DNA from: Candidatus Hodarchaeota archaeon | Lineage (GTDB): Archaea > Asgardarchaeota > Heimdallarchaeia > Hodarchaeales > YT1-039 | Reading direction: 5' to 3' | Assembly (NCBI GenBank): GCA_016840025.1 | Contig: JAEOTF010000097.1 | Location: forward strand, 1 to 12,947 | DNA length: 12,947 nt | Part shown: positions 6,492-12,947 of the stretch, piece after piece | Layout: every line of letters begins with the position of its first letter | Position numbering within the stretch: position 1 is the stretch's first letter | The notes under the pieces: generated by a model | What the model was told of the DNA's origin: nothing | Database searches by the model: none | What the model saw: only the letters and a program-made list of their open reading frames with translations | Translations under genes and position numbers: made by a program

Positions 6492-8231
6492 GTGAAAATG
6501 GGTACTAAGAGGATGTATGCTGTAACTGTAGGATTGATATTAATTTTCGCAATAACTGAATCTATTAATACAACACATTCAACTATCGAAATAGAACCTG
6601 CTCTTTCTGATATAACCTTATTTACTTCCAGTTTTATTGGTGGTTCACTAAAAGATTTCGGAACATCTATAGAAATTGATTCTTATGGAAATATATGGAT
6701 AAGTGGAGAGGCATATTCGTTAAATTATCCTATAACTAACTATGGTACAGAGGATCAAAGTCATAATTCTAATGGTTATCGTGATATTGTTTTGACAAAA
6801 ATTACCGGAACCGCAGATAAAATCGGTTTTTCAACTTTTATAGGTGGTAATGCACACGATTTTACTAATGACATATGTCTTGATGCTTATGGAAATATAT
6901 GGGTTGTAGGAGCAACTTCATCAACAAATTTTCCCGTTACAGCTAATGCGATCAATAAAACCTATGCCGGAGTTGATCCCATTGAGAATTTTAATGACGG
7001 ATTCATTTGTAAATTATCTGGATTTACATCTACGCTTATCTACTCTACCTATATCGTTAATGGCCCTTATCCGAATTATGCTAATATAGAACTTAGAGCC
7101 TGTGCTGTTGATGATGAGAATAATCTTTGGATTGTTGGAAGTACTGGTTCTTCTGAATTCCCCACCACTGATGATGCGTTTGATGGAGAAAAGACAGGTA
7201 TAGATCGTGATGGTTTGATATTCAAATTATCCTCTGATGGAAGTCAATTACTTTATTCCACTTTCTTTGGTGGATCAAACCAAGATGTAATAAATGATTT
7301 AGTAATTGATGATTCAGGAAAAATTTGGATTGCTGGTGATACGGAATCTGCTTCTAATTTTCCTATAACTTATGCCAATGCCACTGACACCACTCATAAT
7401 GGTTTAACTGATGTTTTTGTTAGTTGTTTTGACTTTTCTCTACCAAATCCACTTGTGTACTCATCTTATCTCGGTGGTTCATCGGATGATCAATGTAAAG
7501 GAATAACTCTTACAGATGATGGTCATGTTTATGTTGTTGGGGATACTAAATCACCAAACTTTCCTATAACTACTACTGCGTATAATTCTACTAATTCAGG
7601 TTATTCTGATTTATTTTTATGTTCTTTTAATCCCTCTATTGGTTCATTAGCATATTCAACTTATATTGGAGGCTCTAGTGATGATTTTGCTGAGGATATC
7701 ATAATTGGTGCTGGCTCTGATATTTGGATAACTGGTTCTACCTCTTCCAATGATTTTCCGACCTCTTTCAAACCAATTGACTCAGTATATAACGGTGGTT
7801 TAGACGCTTTTCTTCTAAAAATGTCTTCTTCCGGGCAAAATCTCTATTATTCTACCTATCTAGGCAGCCCATCAAACGATAAAGGGAGAGCTCTAGCTTA
7901 TAATCCAAGTGAAAAATTGTTATGGATGATTGGTTATGGAGAGGATGGATTTCTTACCACTACTAATGCCATTAATATGACAAATAATGGTGTTGAAGAT
8001 TTTGTAGTTGTTGGTATTAAAGATACTTTACAGGGATCTATCTCCACTACAAGTACTACATCTACTAGTATCTCAACTACAACTGGAGAAATTAGTCACA
8101 GCACCGAAACCACGGAACCAACCATCACTAGTCAGGAAGAAACGGAATCAGCCATGATTCCTGGTTTCACCGTTCTGATCCTAGTAATTACGTTAGGATA
8201 TCTAATGTCTAAGAAAAGAAAAACAGCTTAG
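6492..8231 (+). CDS. Secreted SBBP-repeat beta-propeller protein with Thr/Ser stalk and PGF-type C-terminal anchor
   Basis: A 579-residue cell-surface protein. A signal sequence (about 7-25) is followed by seven repeats of the SBBP beta-propeller family. Each has the pattern YSTYIGGSxxD...GxIWIxGxTxSxxFPxT...F..K, with about 65-70 residues per unit, so a seven-bladed propeller is likely. A Thr/Ser/Glu-rich stalk (about 516-553) leads to IPGF (556-559), a hydrophobic helix (559-572) and the basic end SKKRKTA. This order matches archaeal PGF-CTERM-type or simple C-terminal membrane anchors. Such proteins usually bind ligands or neighbouring surface proteins; no catalytic motif is visible. Start: GTG 6492 has AAGG six bases upstream, while ATG 6498 would put GGGTGA only two bases away, so GTG is slightly preferred. 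It has its own TATA box. Confidence 0.88.
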   Translation: MKMGTKRMYAVTVGLILIFAITESINTTHSTIEIEPALSDITLFTSSFIGGSLKDFGTSIEIDSYGNIWISGEAYSLNYPITNYGTEDQSHNSNGYRDIVLTKITGTADKIGFSTFIGGNAHDFTNDICLDAYGNIWVVGATSSTNFPVTANAINKTYAGVDPIENFNDGFICKLSGFTSTLIYSTYIVNGPYPNYANIELRACAVDDENNLWIVGSTGSSEFPTTDDAFDGEKTGIDRDGLIFKLSSDGSQLLYSTFFGGSNQDVINDLVIDDSGKIWIAGDTESASNFPITYANATDTTHNGLTDVFVSCFDFSLPNPLVYSSYLGGSSDDQCKGITLTDDGHVYVVGDTKSPNFPITTTAYNSTNSGYSDLFLCSFNPSIGSLAYSTYIGGSSDDFAEDIIIGAGSDIWITGSTSSNDFPTSFKPIDSVYNGGLDAFLLKMSSSGQNLYYSTYLGSPSNDKGRALAYNPSEKLLWMIGYGEDGFLTTTNAINMTNNGVEDFVVVGIKDTLQGSISTTSTTSTSISTTTGEISHSTETTEPTITSQEETESAMIPGFTVLILVITLGYLMSKKRKTA

Positions 8232-8249
8232 ACTTTCTAAAAGAAATTT

Positions 8250-8280
8250 ATTTGGAATTTTTTTCTATATTCTATTTTCT
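8250..8280 (+). terminator. T-rich tract after the SBBP gene
   Basis: A run of seven T (8258-8264) within a strongly pyrimidine-rich stretch starts about 25 bases after the stop. Oligo-T tracts on the coding strand are the usual intrinsic terminators of archaeal RNA polymerase. Confidence 0.45.
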
Positions 8281-8319
8281 ACACTTAATCTACTTAATTT
8301 TCATGATGGAGTTTGGTGA

Positions 8320-9153
8320 ATGAATAGTAAAGGACATAAAAATCATATTTCTGGAGTATTTACGAGAATGGCATCCATCTATGATCAGGTTGGCTTTAGA
8401 TATTTCTCCCACTTCGGTAAACGTTTAGTTGAACTCACCGGAATATCAGAGAAGGCTAAAGTGCTTGATATTGCAACTGGTAGGGGAGCTTCCCTTTTTC
8501 CAGCTATAAAAAAGGTTGGCTCAGAAGGATCTGTTGTAGGGATTGATATATCGGAAGGAATGGTTCAAAAAACTGAAAATGAAATAAAAAACCAGGGTAT
8601 TTCAAACGCAAAGGTAGTTCAAATGGATGCTGAAAACTTGACATTTGAAAACAATTCATTTGACTTTGCATTGTGCGGATTAAGCATATTTTTCTTCCCT
8701 CAATACAATATTGCTCTTAAAGAAGCGTTCCGAGTGTTAAAACTTGGGGGAAAAATAGGAATTTCTACTTTCGCCAAGAAGCTACACGACGAATTAGAAT
8801 GGTTATGGCCCTTACTTCAAAAGTATGTATCTCCCAAGAAAGAAGAAAAACAGTCAGGGCAAAAAATAAGTAGTCGTGAATTTGACACTACCAAGGGTAC
8901 GCAATCTAAATTAATCAAAGCAGGATTCAGAGATATCTATCATGAAATAGAAGAAAAAAGATTTGTTTGCCAAAATGCGGAAGAATTATGGAAATATTTG
9001 TGGTCAATCTATTCACGAGCAACATTGGAGAAGATATCTCCATCTGGTCTCGGAGAATTGACAGAGGAAATAAAGAGGAATTATAATCAATATTACCAAG
9101 ATAATGAATTATTTAATACAGTTAGAGTTCTTTTTACTTTTGGGATAAAGTAA
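8320..9153 (+). CDS. Class I SAM-dependent methyltransferase (Methyltransf_11/UbiE-like)
   Basis: A complete 277-residue methyltransferase with a Rossmann-like SAM-binding core. Motif I is VLDIATGRG (48-56). The acidic residue that holds the SAM ribose is D76 in VVGIDIS. Motif II is VVQMDAENL (99-107). The strand DFALCGLSIFFF (115-126) and LKLGGKIGIST (140-150, post-motif III) follow. The N-terminal stretch HISGVFTRMASIYDQVGFRYF resembles the lid of UbiE/arsenite-methyltransferase-like enzymes. The C-terminal half (about 155-277) is helical and charged and probably forms the substrate cap. The three-cysteine pattern of arsenite methyltransferases is absent. Start: ATG 8320 with GATGGAG about eight bases upstream. 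It is separated from the SBBP gene by a T-rich tract, so it is likely its own transcript. The acceptor substrate is unknown; a small molecule is most likely. Confidence 0.88.
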   Translation: MNSKGHKNHISGVFTRMASIYDQVGFRYFSHFGKRLVELTGISEKAKVLDIATGRGASLFPAIKKVGSEGSVVGIDISEGMVQKTENEIKNQGISNAKVVQMDAENLTFENNSFDFALCGLSIFFFPQYNIALKEAFRVLKLGGKIGISTFAKKLHDELEWLWPLLQKYVSPKKEEKQSGQKISSREFDTTKGTQSKLIKAGFRDIYHEIEEKRFVCQNAEELWKYLWSIYSRATLEKISPSGLGELTEEIKRNYNQYYQDNELFNTVRVLFTFGIK

Positions 9154-9186
9154 GATATTCATTTCTTCGTATCAAAAACACTAAAA

Positions 9187-10095
9187 TCAACAGTTTTGAA
9201 AACTACGTATGATCCAAGTTTTAATTTCCTTTTCTATGTCCAAAGGGTAGTTATATCCCATTTTTTCAGCAATTTCCATCGCCACCCAGTGAAATAGGTC
9301 CAAAAAGGCTTGTAATGATCTAATCATATCCTTTTTTTTATAATGGGAAAATACGTTACTTAATTGTGCAATAATTCGGGGATCTGCCCATTTTTCAAGA
9401 TATTTGCCTGCAAACCATGTATCATATCCTTTTTCCTGAGTTACTTGGGCATGCCATTCGATCATTTGCAAGAATTTCCGAGGTATGTAGCTATCAGCAG
9501 TCATTTTCGCGCGCCAAACTTCACCACGACGAAGGTGTTTTGCCGCAAATACAGCATGATAGAGCAAATCATTGACAAGATGTAAGTATTGTTTTTCTGT
9601 TGGTAAAGGTGCGGATGGATACTTTATGGTTGGTATAAGTTTACGTAGCTTTTCCAGTCCTCCTTCCTTATCTACTAAGATTCTAATACCCCGTCCGAAC
9701 GAATTAAATCTTATCATTCGCATTTGTGCATCATGAAAGTTTTTAATTATTTGTATGAACTTTTCTAAGGGATATATCCCAAAATCAACATCCAGCATAC
9801 CTTCATACAACACTCGTCTTTCCATGAAATCCCCATCAAATAATGTCTCAACGAAGGTCAATAGTGGTGTACCAAAAATTTTGATCCATTCCAATGTAGA
9901 TGTATAGAATTTAGGTGTTTTTGTTATAATCAAAAAATCTAAATCTGCCCATTCATCTGCAGGGCGTTTTTTTCTGGCTCGTGAGCCTAAAACCAAAACA
10001 CCATAAATATCCTCACGTGTTTGGGTCCAGAGTGTAACCTTTTGAATGATTTCTTCATAGTTTCTTGTATTTTTTGTGTTTAAATCTGTATCCAT
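9187..10095 (-). CDS. Aminoglycoside 6-adenylyltransferase-like nucleotidyltransferase (ANT(6)/AadK family)
   Basis: A 302-residue protein matching the streptomycin adenylyltransferase family (ANT(6), AadK-like) along its length. The nucleotidyltransferase core has LGSRARKKRPADEWADLDF, with G37, S38, R39 and the metal-binding pair D51 and D53. The third acidic position is D104 in MLDVDFGIYPL, aligning with the family's KLDLTLIPI-type strand. The helical C-terminal domain keeps RRGEVWRAK, the MIEWHA segment (compare MMAWHI in AadK) and a closing YNYPLDIEKEI. Active residues look intact, so AMP transfer to a small hydroxylated substrate is plausible. Whether that is an aminoglycoside is inference, since archaeal homologues may act on other compounds. 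An in-frame TTG at 10116 would add seven residues; ATG 10095 is chosen because GGGATGAG lies about seven bases ahead of it. Confidence 0.87.
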   Translation of the reverse strand: MDTDLNTKNTRNYEEIIQKVTLWTQTREDIYGVLVLGSRARKKRPADEWADLDFLIITKTPKFYTSTLEWIKIFGTPLLTFVETLFDGDFMERRVLYEGMLDVDFGIYPLEKFIQIIKNFHDAQMRMIRFNSFGRGIRILVDKEGGLEKLRKLIPTIKYPSAPLPTEKQYLHLVNDLLYHAVFAAKHLRRGEVWRAKMTADSYIPRKFLQMIEWHAQVTQEKGYDTWFAGKYLEKWADPRIIAQLSNVFSHYKKKDMIRSLQAFLDLFHWVAMEIAEKMGYNYPLDIEKEIKTWIIRSFQNC

Positions 10096-10204
10096 TGATT
10101 TCTCATCCCGAAACAAAGATAGAAGTAAAATATTTGTAGGTCAATTATTCTAATCAATCATTTTGTTTCTTAGGGAAACACCTTGATCTGGAATTTAAAT
10201 GACT

Positions 10205-10217
10205 CTCTTTTAAAGAG
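10205..10217. promoter_or_regulatory. Palindrome CTCTTT-T-AAAGAG in a divergent promoter region
   Basis: A perfect 6-bp inverted repeat with a single-base centre, in the 296-base gap between the divergent adenylyltransferase and flavoprotein genes. A minus-strand AT box (ATTTAAATTCC, near 10190-10200) lies beside it. The gap contains no ORF or RNA I can support. Confidence 0.25.
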
Positions 10218-10348
10218 TATAGATTATTTTTTGGCAATATTTATTTCTCCTATACTCAGAGGTCCTTTCTCTAATTCAGTTTCAGTCTACTCTCTCTCAC
10301 ATGAAAATTAATGTGTTAACTCTAGATATTTTCAGAAAACAGAATCTA

Positions 10349-10370
10349 TGAGTAATTTTGAGTAATTTAA
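10349..10370 (+). promoter_or_regulatory. Tandem 10-bp direct repeat overlapping a TATA-like box ahead of the Isf-like gene
   Basis: TGAGTAATTT occurs twice with no spacer (10349-10358 and 10359-10368), one helical turn apart. The second copy runs into TAATTTAAAC, a TATA-like box about 25 bases before ATG 10392. If that box is used, the transcript would start at or near the ATG and be almost leaderless. Confidence 0.35.
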
Positions 10371-10391
10371 ACAATGAGAGGAAGAAAACTT

Positions 10392-10943
10392 ATGAAAACA
10401 CTAACTCTCCATGGAAGTCCTAGAAAAAATGGTAGTTCCGATACATTAGTTGAATATTTCATCAACGGTTTAAGAACTAGTGGCGATAATGAAATTCAAC
10501 AGTTTTATGCAAATGACCTGAATATTAGACCATGTCAAGGATGTCTAGCATGTAATAAAAAATTAAAAAACTACTGTAAGATTGAAGATGATATGCAGGA
10601 GATTTATACTGCATTTATTAATGCGGATATTGTTGTTTTTGCCACCCCCATGTATTGGGGATATATGACGGCACAATTGAAGACGATAGTGGATAGAATG
10701 GAAGCCATCGCCTCTAAAAAGTATTTCCAAGGCAAAGAATTTGTAGTGATACTGACTTATCATTACCACTATGAATCAACGGCTGCATTTTTCAAACGAA
10801 TAATTGATTATTTTGGTGGAACACTGCATACCATAATCTACCATTCATTAGACAAGAACAACGATGAAGATATACATGTTTCAAAATATCCAGAGAAATT
10901 AGATGAAGTTTATGAACTTGGGAAATTGTTAGGAAACCAATAA
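10392..10943 (+). CDS. Iron-sulfur flavoprotein (Isf-like), FMN plus [4Fe-4S]
   Basis: A 183-residue flavodoxin-fold protein of the NADPH-dependent FMN reductase / iron-sulfur flavoprotein group. HGSPRKNGSSDTL (7-19) is the FMN phosphate loop. ATPMYWGYM (84-92) is the second flavin-contact strand. Four cysteines (C48, C51, C54, C62) form CX2CX2CX7C, matching the compact CX2CX2CX4-7C cluster motif of archaeal Isf proteins. It should shuttle electrons in the cytoplasm, probably from ferredoxin to O2, H2O2 or other acceptors. An ATG at 10374 would add six residues (MRGRKL). ATG 10392 is chosen because homologues begin directly at the first strand and GAGG lies upstream. The next gene starts 44 bases later, suggesting an operon. 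Confidence 0.85.
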   Translation: MKTLTLHGSPRKNGSSDTLVEYFINGLRTSGDNEIQQFYANDLNIRPCQGCLACNKKLKNYCKIEDDMQEIYTAFINADIVVFATPMYWGYMTAQLKTIVDRMEAIASKKYFQGKEFVVILTYHYHYESTAAFFKRIIDYFGGTLHTIIYHSLDKNNDEDIHVSKYPEKLDEVYELGKLLGNQ

Positions 10944-10974
10944 TTTCTCTAAATATGATGAGACAAAAAAAGTT

Positions 10975-10981
10975 GGAGTGA
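10975..10981 (+). promoter_or_regulatory. Shine-Dalgarno GGAGTGA of the helical protein
   Basis: GGAGTGA sits six bases before ATG 10988, close to the archaeal consensus. It supports this short, unrecognised ORF as a translated gene. Confidence 0.5.
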
Positions 10982-10987
10982 CTGAAA

Positions 10988-11386
10988 ATGAGCGAACTAA
11001 CCGGAACTGCCAAAACAATATTTGATGAAGTAATGGATGAAATAGAAGAAGAAATTCTACAAAGTTTAGAGAAGTTGATTGTTAAAGAGAAGCTTGATGG
11101 CATAATTAAAGAGATTCAGAAAACAACAGCTGAAAAGGTGACTGAAACAATCAATGAGATCTATACAAAGGATATGTCTACTCTTAAAAAACTGATACTA
11201 GGAGAAAAACTCTCAAGGAATGTCACTGCAGTGGCTAAAGTGAAGTTACAAGAATTAACCTCCGAAATTCTGAAAAATTCTTTTGATGTGATTGAAGAAT
11301 TACGTAATGAGATAATTGGAGAAGTTTTTGAAGAAACGCAAAAAGATACCAGTGCTAAAGACGCACAAAGGAAATGGGATTGGTAG
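10988..11386 (+). CDS. Small all-helical protein with an internal duplication, function unknown
   Basis: I do not recognise this 132-residue protein. It is highly charged (Glu/Lys-rich), with no signal peptide, no membrane segment, no cysteine and no proline, so it is predicted to be almost entirely alpha-helical and possibly coiled-coil. Two halves look related with an offset of 39 residues: SLEKLIVKEKL (26-36) matches TLKKLILGEKL (65-75), and each is followed by a helix ending near TETINEI (52-58) or TSEILKN (91-97). The C-terminus DAQRKWDW is unusual in its two tryptophans. It follows the Isf-like flavoprotein by 44 bases on the same strand with a strong ribosome binding site, so co-expression is likely. 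It could be a partner or scaffold of the flavoprotein; that is inference only. Confidence 0.75.
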   Translation: MSELTGTAKTIFDEVMDEIEEEILQSLEKLIVKEKLDGIIKEIQKTTAEKVTETINEIYTKDMSTLKKLILGEKLSRNVTAVAKVKLQELTSEILKNSFDVIEELRNEIIGEVFEETQKDTSAKDAQRKWDW

Positions 11387-11434
11387 AAAGATTCAGGCAT
11401 TAACCATCTATTGTAAGTAAATTAAAAATAAGTT

Positions 11435-11443
11435 AAAAAAAAA
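11435..11443 (-). terminator. Oligo-T terminator of the DOMON-like gene
   Basis: Nine consecutive T on the minus strand, preceded by a CCCTTC pyrimidine stretch, about 28 bases after the stop at 11471. This is a typical archaeal intrinsic terminator. Confidence 0.5.
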
Positions 11444-11470
11444 GAAGGGAGGTCTGTAACTAATACTGCT

Positions 11471-12133
11471 TTATTTCTTTTTATTTCGTTGATTAAAAAC
11501 GATAATTATTCCGAAGAAACTTAAACTACTGAGAAATGCCACTCTTAATGGAAGTTCTGGTAATGTTGTATCTTCTAGAACTAATTGATATTCTTCAATA
11601 AATCCATAACCATATTGGGGACCTTCAGCACTATTATCAAATAATGCTAAAGTGAAATCATAGGCAGAACTAGGTGTAATTAATGTATCGTTAGTATCTC
11701 CACTATTCAATGGAAACTTCATTTCTACAGTATATACACCAGAATCAAAAGCTGCTGCCATTTCAAGATTTTGAGACGTATCTGGTTCTGGATTCGAACC
11801 AGTATCATACATATCAGATCCTTGAAAATTAGTTCCATCACTGGTAGTAGCTATCTTAATATCATGCTTATCAATCCGGAACATAATCCCGTCCTGTTCT
11901 CCTGCTAATGCAGTTGTGTTTGAATCTGTCCAACTAAATGCAAAATGTAGATCATGATCATAAAATCCAGTATATGTTGTTACTTCGATTGTATCTCCTA
12001 CATTTAATCCACAGCATGCAGATAGAGTTACATTATCTTCACTAACATCATATTCTCCAACATCGATCGTCCCATCGAGGATTGGTGCTGAATCAAGTTT
12101 ATTAGCATTTAACTCAGGAGGTGGGGGGGAGGA
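11471..12133 (-). pseudogene. C-terminal part of a frameshifted double-DOMON/CBM9-like surface protein
   Basis: This reading frame is open from the stop TAA at 11471 back to 12133. It has no start codon until an internal ATG at 11884, which would cut a domain in half. Upstream of that ATG it reads PPPPELNANKLDSAPILDG, then TIDVGEYDVSEDN and GFYDHDLHFAFSWTDSN. It therefore encodes a whole second DOMON/CBM9-like domain, with LDGTIDVGEY, EQDGIMFRID, EMKFPLNS and FTLALFDN matching the first domain's landmarks. A C-terminal helix (LPLRVAFLSSLSFFGIIIVF) and the end NQRNKKK anchor it in the membrane. It joins the upstream frame at a seven-base C run (12123-12129 on the minus strand). It could be a true pseudogene, a sequencing error, or programmed slippage. 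Confidence 0.75.
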
Positions 12134-12798
12134 TTATCAAAAGCTAATGTAAATTGGGTCGTATAATCCGCACCTTGATTATAATTATCTGCAACAGCAA
12201 ACATACAGGAAAAATAATCACCAGTTGTTAATACTGCATCATTTCCACCTAAATCATTACTATCTAAAGGAAAAACCATTTCAAAGATATGTTCATTACT
12301 ACTATACGTTCCTGTTCCATTGATATCACTTTGGGCATCGTTACTTGGTGGTGCTCGACGAGATGGATCTTGATTTTGATCTCTTGCAACATATGATTCA
12401 CTATCACCATAATAAGTGATTGATTTGATGTCTGATTTACTTCCATCAATATCCATTATTAGCATCACACCATCAGGATATGAATCATTAGATTTCGTAA
12501 GATCTGAATATTGAAATGCAAGGTGCACATACGTTCCGTTGTGAAATCCATAGACTTTCACATCTATAGTAACATCATAATTCGTGTTATTATGCACTGT
12601 TACAGTTGTATTGGGATTACCTATTCCGTATTCGTCAGCACCTATAAATCCATCTAATAGAAACACACCTCTAGATGTGTCTTCTAGAAGAACATAATCT
12701 GTTTGACTAATTGAAGATTTTGCTTGCTTTAATGGATTTAAAAAGACTAATGTCAATAATAATCCAAAAATAATTATGTATACACATTTTTTTGGCAA
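12109..12798 (-). CDS. N-terminal part of the frameshifted double-DOMON/CBM9-like secreted protein
   Basis: As read, 229 residues. A signal sequence (CVYIIIFGLLLTLVFL, 5-20) precedes a beta-rich extracellular domain with LDGFIGADEY (48-57), YPDGVMLIMDID (107-118), EMVFPLDS (173-180) and YFSCMFAVADN (195-205). The order DG.I...EY, DG(V/I)M, E(M)xFPL is that of DOMON-like, CBM9 and ethylbenzene-dehydrogenase heme-domain proteins, which bind sugars or heme. No axial heme ligand can be assigned. After FTLAFDNPPP the frame ends in HLLS-stop, while another frame continues with PPPPELNAN and a second copy of the domain. One extra C in the C7 run would join them into about 442 residues. The start is TTG 12798, fixed by AGGTGA six bases upstream. 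It has its own AT-rich promoter region. Confidence 0.82.
   Translation of the reverse strand: MPKKCVYIIIFGLLLTLVFLNPLKQAKSSISQTDYVLLEDTSRGVFLLDGFIGADEYGIGNPNTTVTVHNNTNYDVTIDVKVYGFHNGTYVHLAFQYSDLTKSNDSYPDGVMLIMDIDGSKSDIKSITYYGDSESYVARDQNQDPSRRAPPSNDAQSDINGTGTYSSNEHIFEMVFPLDSNDLGGNDAVLTTGDYFSCMFAVADNYNQGADYTTQFTLAFDNPPPHLLS
12123..12129 (-). other. Frameshift site: run of seven C on the coding strand
   Basis: The coding strand reads GATAATCCT, then seven C, then ACCTCC. With seven C the frame ends at TAA 12109. With eight C it reads DN-PPPP-PELNAN and runs on to 11471. With six C it stops at once (TGA), so the repair is +1, or -2. Confidence 0.85.
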
Positions 12799-12804
12799 TG
12801 CTAA

Positions 12805-12810
12805 TCACCT
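12805..12810 (-). promoter_or_regulatory. Shine-Dalgarno AGGTGA deciding a TTG start
   Basis: AGGTGA on the minus strand is separated by six bases from TTG 12796-12798. It is a near-perfect match to the archaeal anti-SD complement and supports TTG over any internal ATG. Confidence 0.6.
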
Positions 12811-12857
12811 TTAGTAATACTATAGTAATCCGCTTGTGCACCGTATCTAAAAATGTA

Positions 12858-12868
12858 ACATTTAAAAG
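12858..12868 (-). promoter_or_regulatory. TATA-like box ahead of the DOMON-like gene
   Basis: The minus strand reads TTCTTTTAAATGTT here, an AT box about 60-70 bases before the TTG start. The transcript would begin near 12838, leaving a leader of about 40 bases. Confidence 0.35.
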
Positions 12869-12898
12869 AACTATTTCATTGTTATTTCCGTAAAAGAC

Positions 12899-12910
12899 GA
12901 ACATATGTTC
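12899..12910. promoter_or_regulatory. Perfect 12-bp palindrome GAACATATGTTC
   Basis: A perfect 12-base palindrome about 35 bases upstream of the TATA-like box of the DOMON-like gene. The position fits an activator or repressor dimer site. Only one copy is seen and no regulator gene is in the window. Confidence 0.35.
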
Positions 12911-12947
12911 TTATTAGGTAAAACGATACAGGTTTATCCGTTTTTGC

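Noticed and set aside
10792..11103. Minus-strand ORF across the flavoprotein/helical-protein junction
   Set aside because: It spans two genes and their intergenic gap on the opposite strand and has no sequence character of its own.
12707..12904. Minus-strand ORF overlapping the start of the DOMON-like gene in another frame
   Set aside because: It lies over the promoter and signal-peptide region of a better-supported gene, is Ile/Lys-biased and has no ribosome binding site.
1..12947. A defence island or toxin-antitoxin locus built around the two nucleotidyltransferases
   Set aside because: They are 7 kb apart and belong to different families, no HEPN or other toxin adjoins either, and no nuclease, helicase or reverse transcriptase is present.

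Overview
The window looks like a chromosomal segment of an archaeon, plausibly an Asgard-type lineage, although no marker gene here fixes the phylum. The archaeal signs are TATA-box-like AT boxes placed 20-40 bases ahead of several genes, Shine-Dalgarno sequences of the GGTGA/GGAGG type with TTG and GTG starts, oligo-T terminator-like runs, an Isf-type iron-sulfur flavoprotein, and secreted proteins that end in a Thr/Ser-rich stalk or a PEF/PGF tripeptide, a hydrophobic helix and a short basic tail. Most of the DNA is AT-rich (about 35% GC in sampled lines). The quinone-reductase-like gene at 335-1333 and the repeat gene at 3611-4849 are clearly richer in GC.

Layout. 1-93 (-) is the N-terminus of a saccharopine-dehydrogenase-like protein. 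335-1333 (-) is a zinc-less medium-chain dehydrogenase. Diverging from it are an MNT-type nucleotidyltransferase (1529-1819) and a membrane-anchored amidohydrolase (1868-3373). 3611-4849 (-) is a secreted protein of seven ~47-residue repeats, preceded on the same strand by a small unrecognised gene (4932-5162). 5310-6317 (+) is a second medium-chain reductase of the prostaglandin reductase/CurA class. 6492-8231 (+) is a secreted seven-repeat SBBP beta-propeller, and 8320-9153 (+) is a class I methyltransferase. 9187-10095 (-) is an ANT(6)/AadK-like adenylyltransferase. Diverging from it are an Isf-like flavoprotein (10392-10943) and a small helical protein with an internal duplication (10988-11386). 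11471-12798 (-) is one secreted, membrane-anchored gene with two DOMON/CBM9-like domains, split by a frameshift in a seven-base G/C run.

How it fits together. This is an accessory-type neighbourhood with no single pathway and many strand switches. Two themes recur. The first is the cell surface: an amidohydrolase, two different seven-repeat proteins and a DOMON-like protein are all exported and C-terminally anchored. The second is small-molecule redox and modification: two NAD(P)H reductases, an Fe-S flavoprotein, a methyltransferase and two unrelated nucleotidyltransferases. I found no tRNA, rRNA, CRISPR array, insertion sequence or recognised defence island. The items most worth a second look are the frameshifted DOMON gene, the highly self-similar GC-rich repeat gene, the surface-anchored and shortened amidohydrolase, and the Isf/duplicated-helix gene pair.
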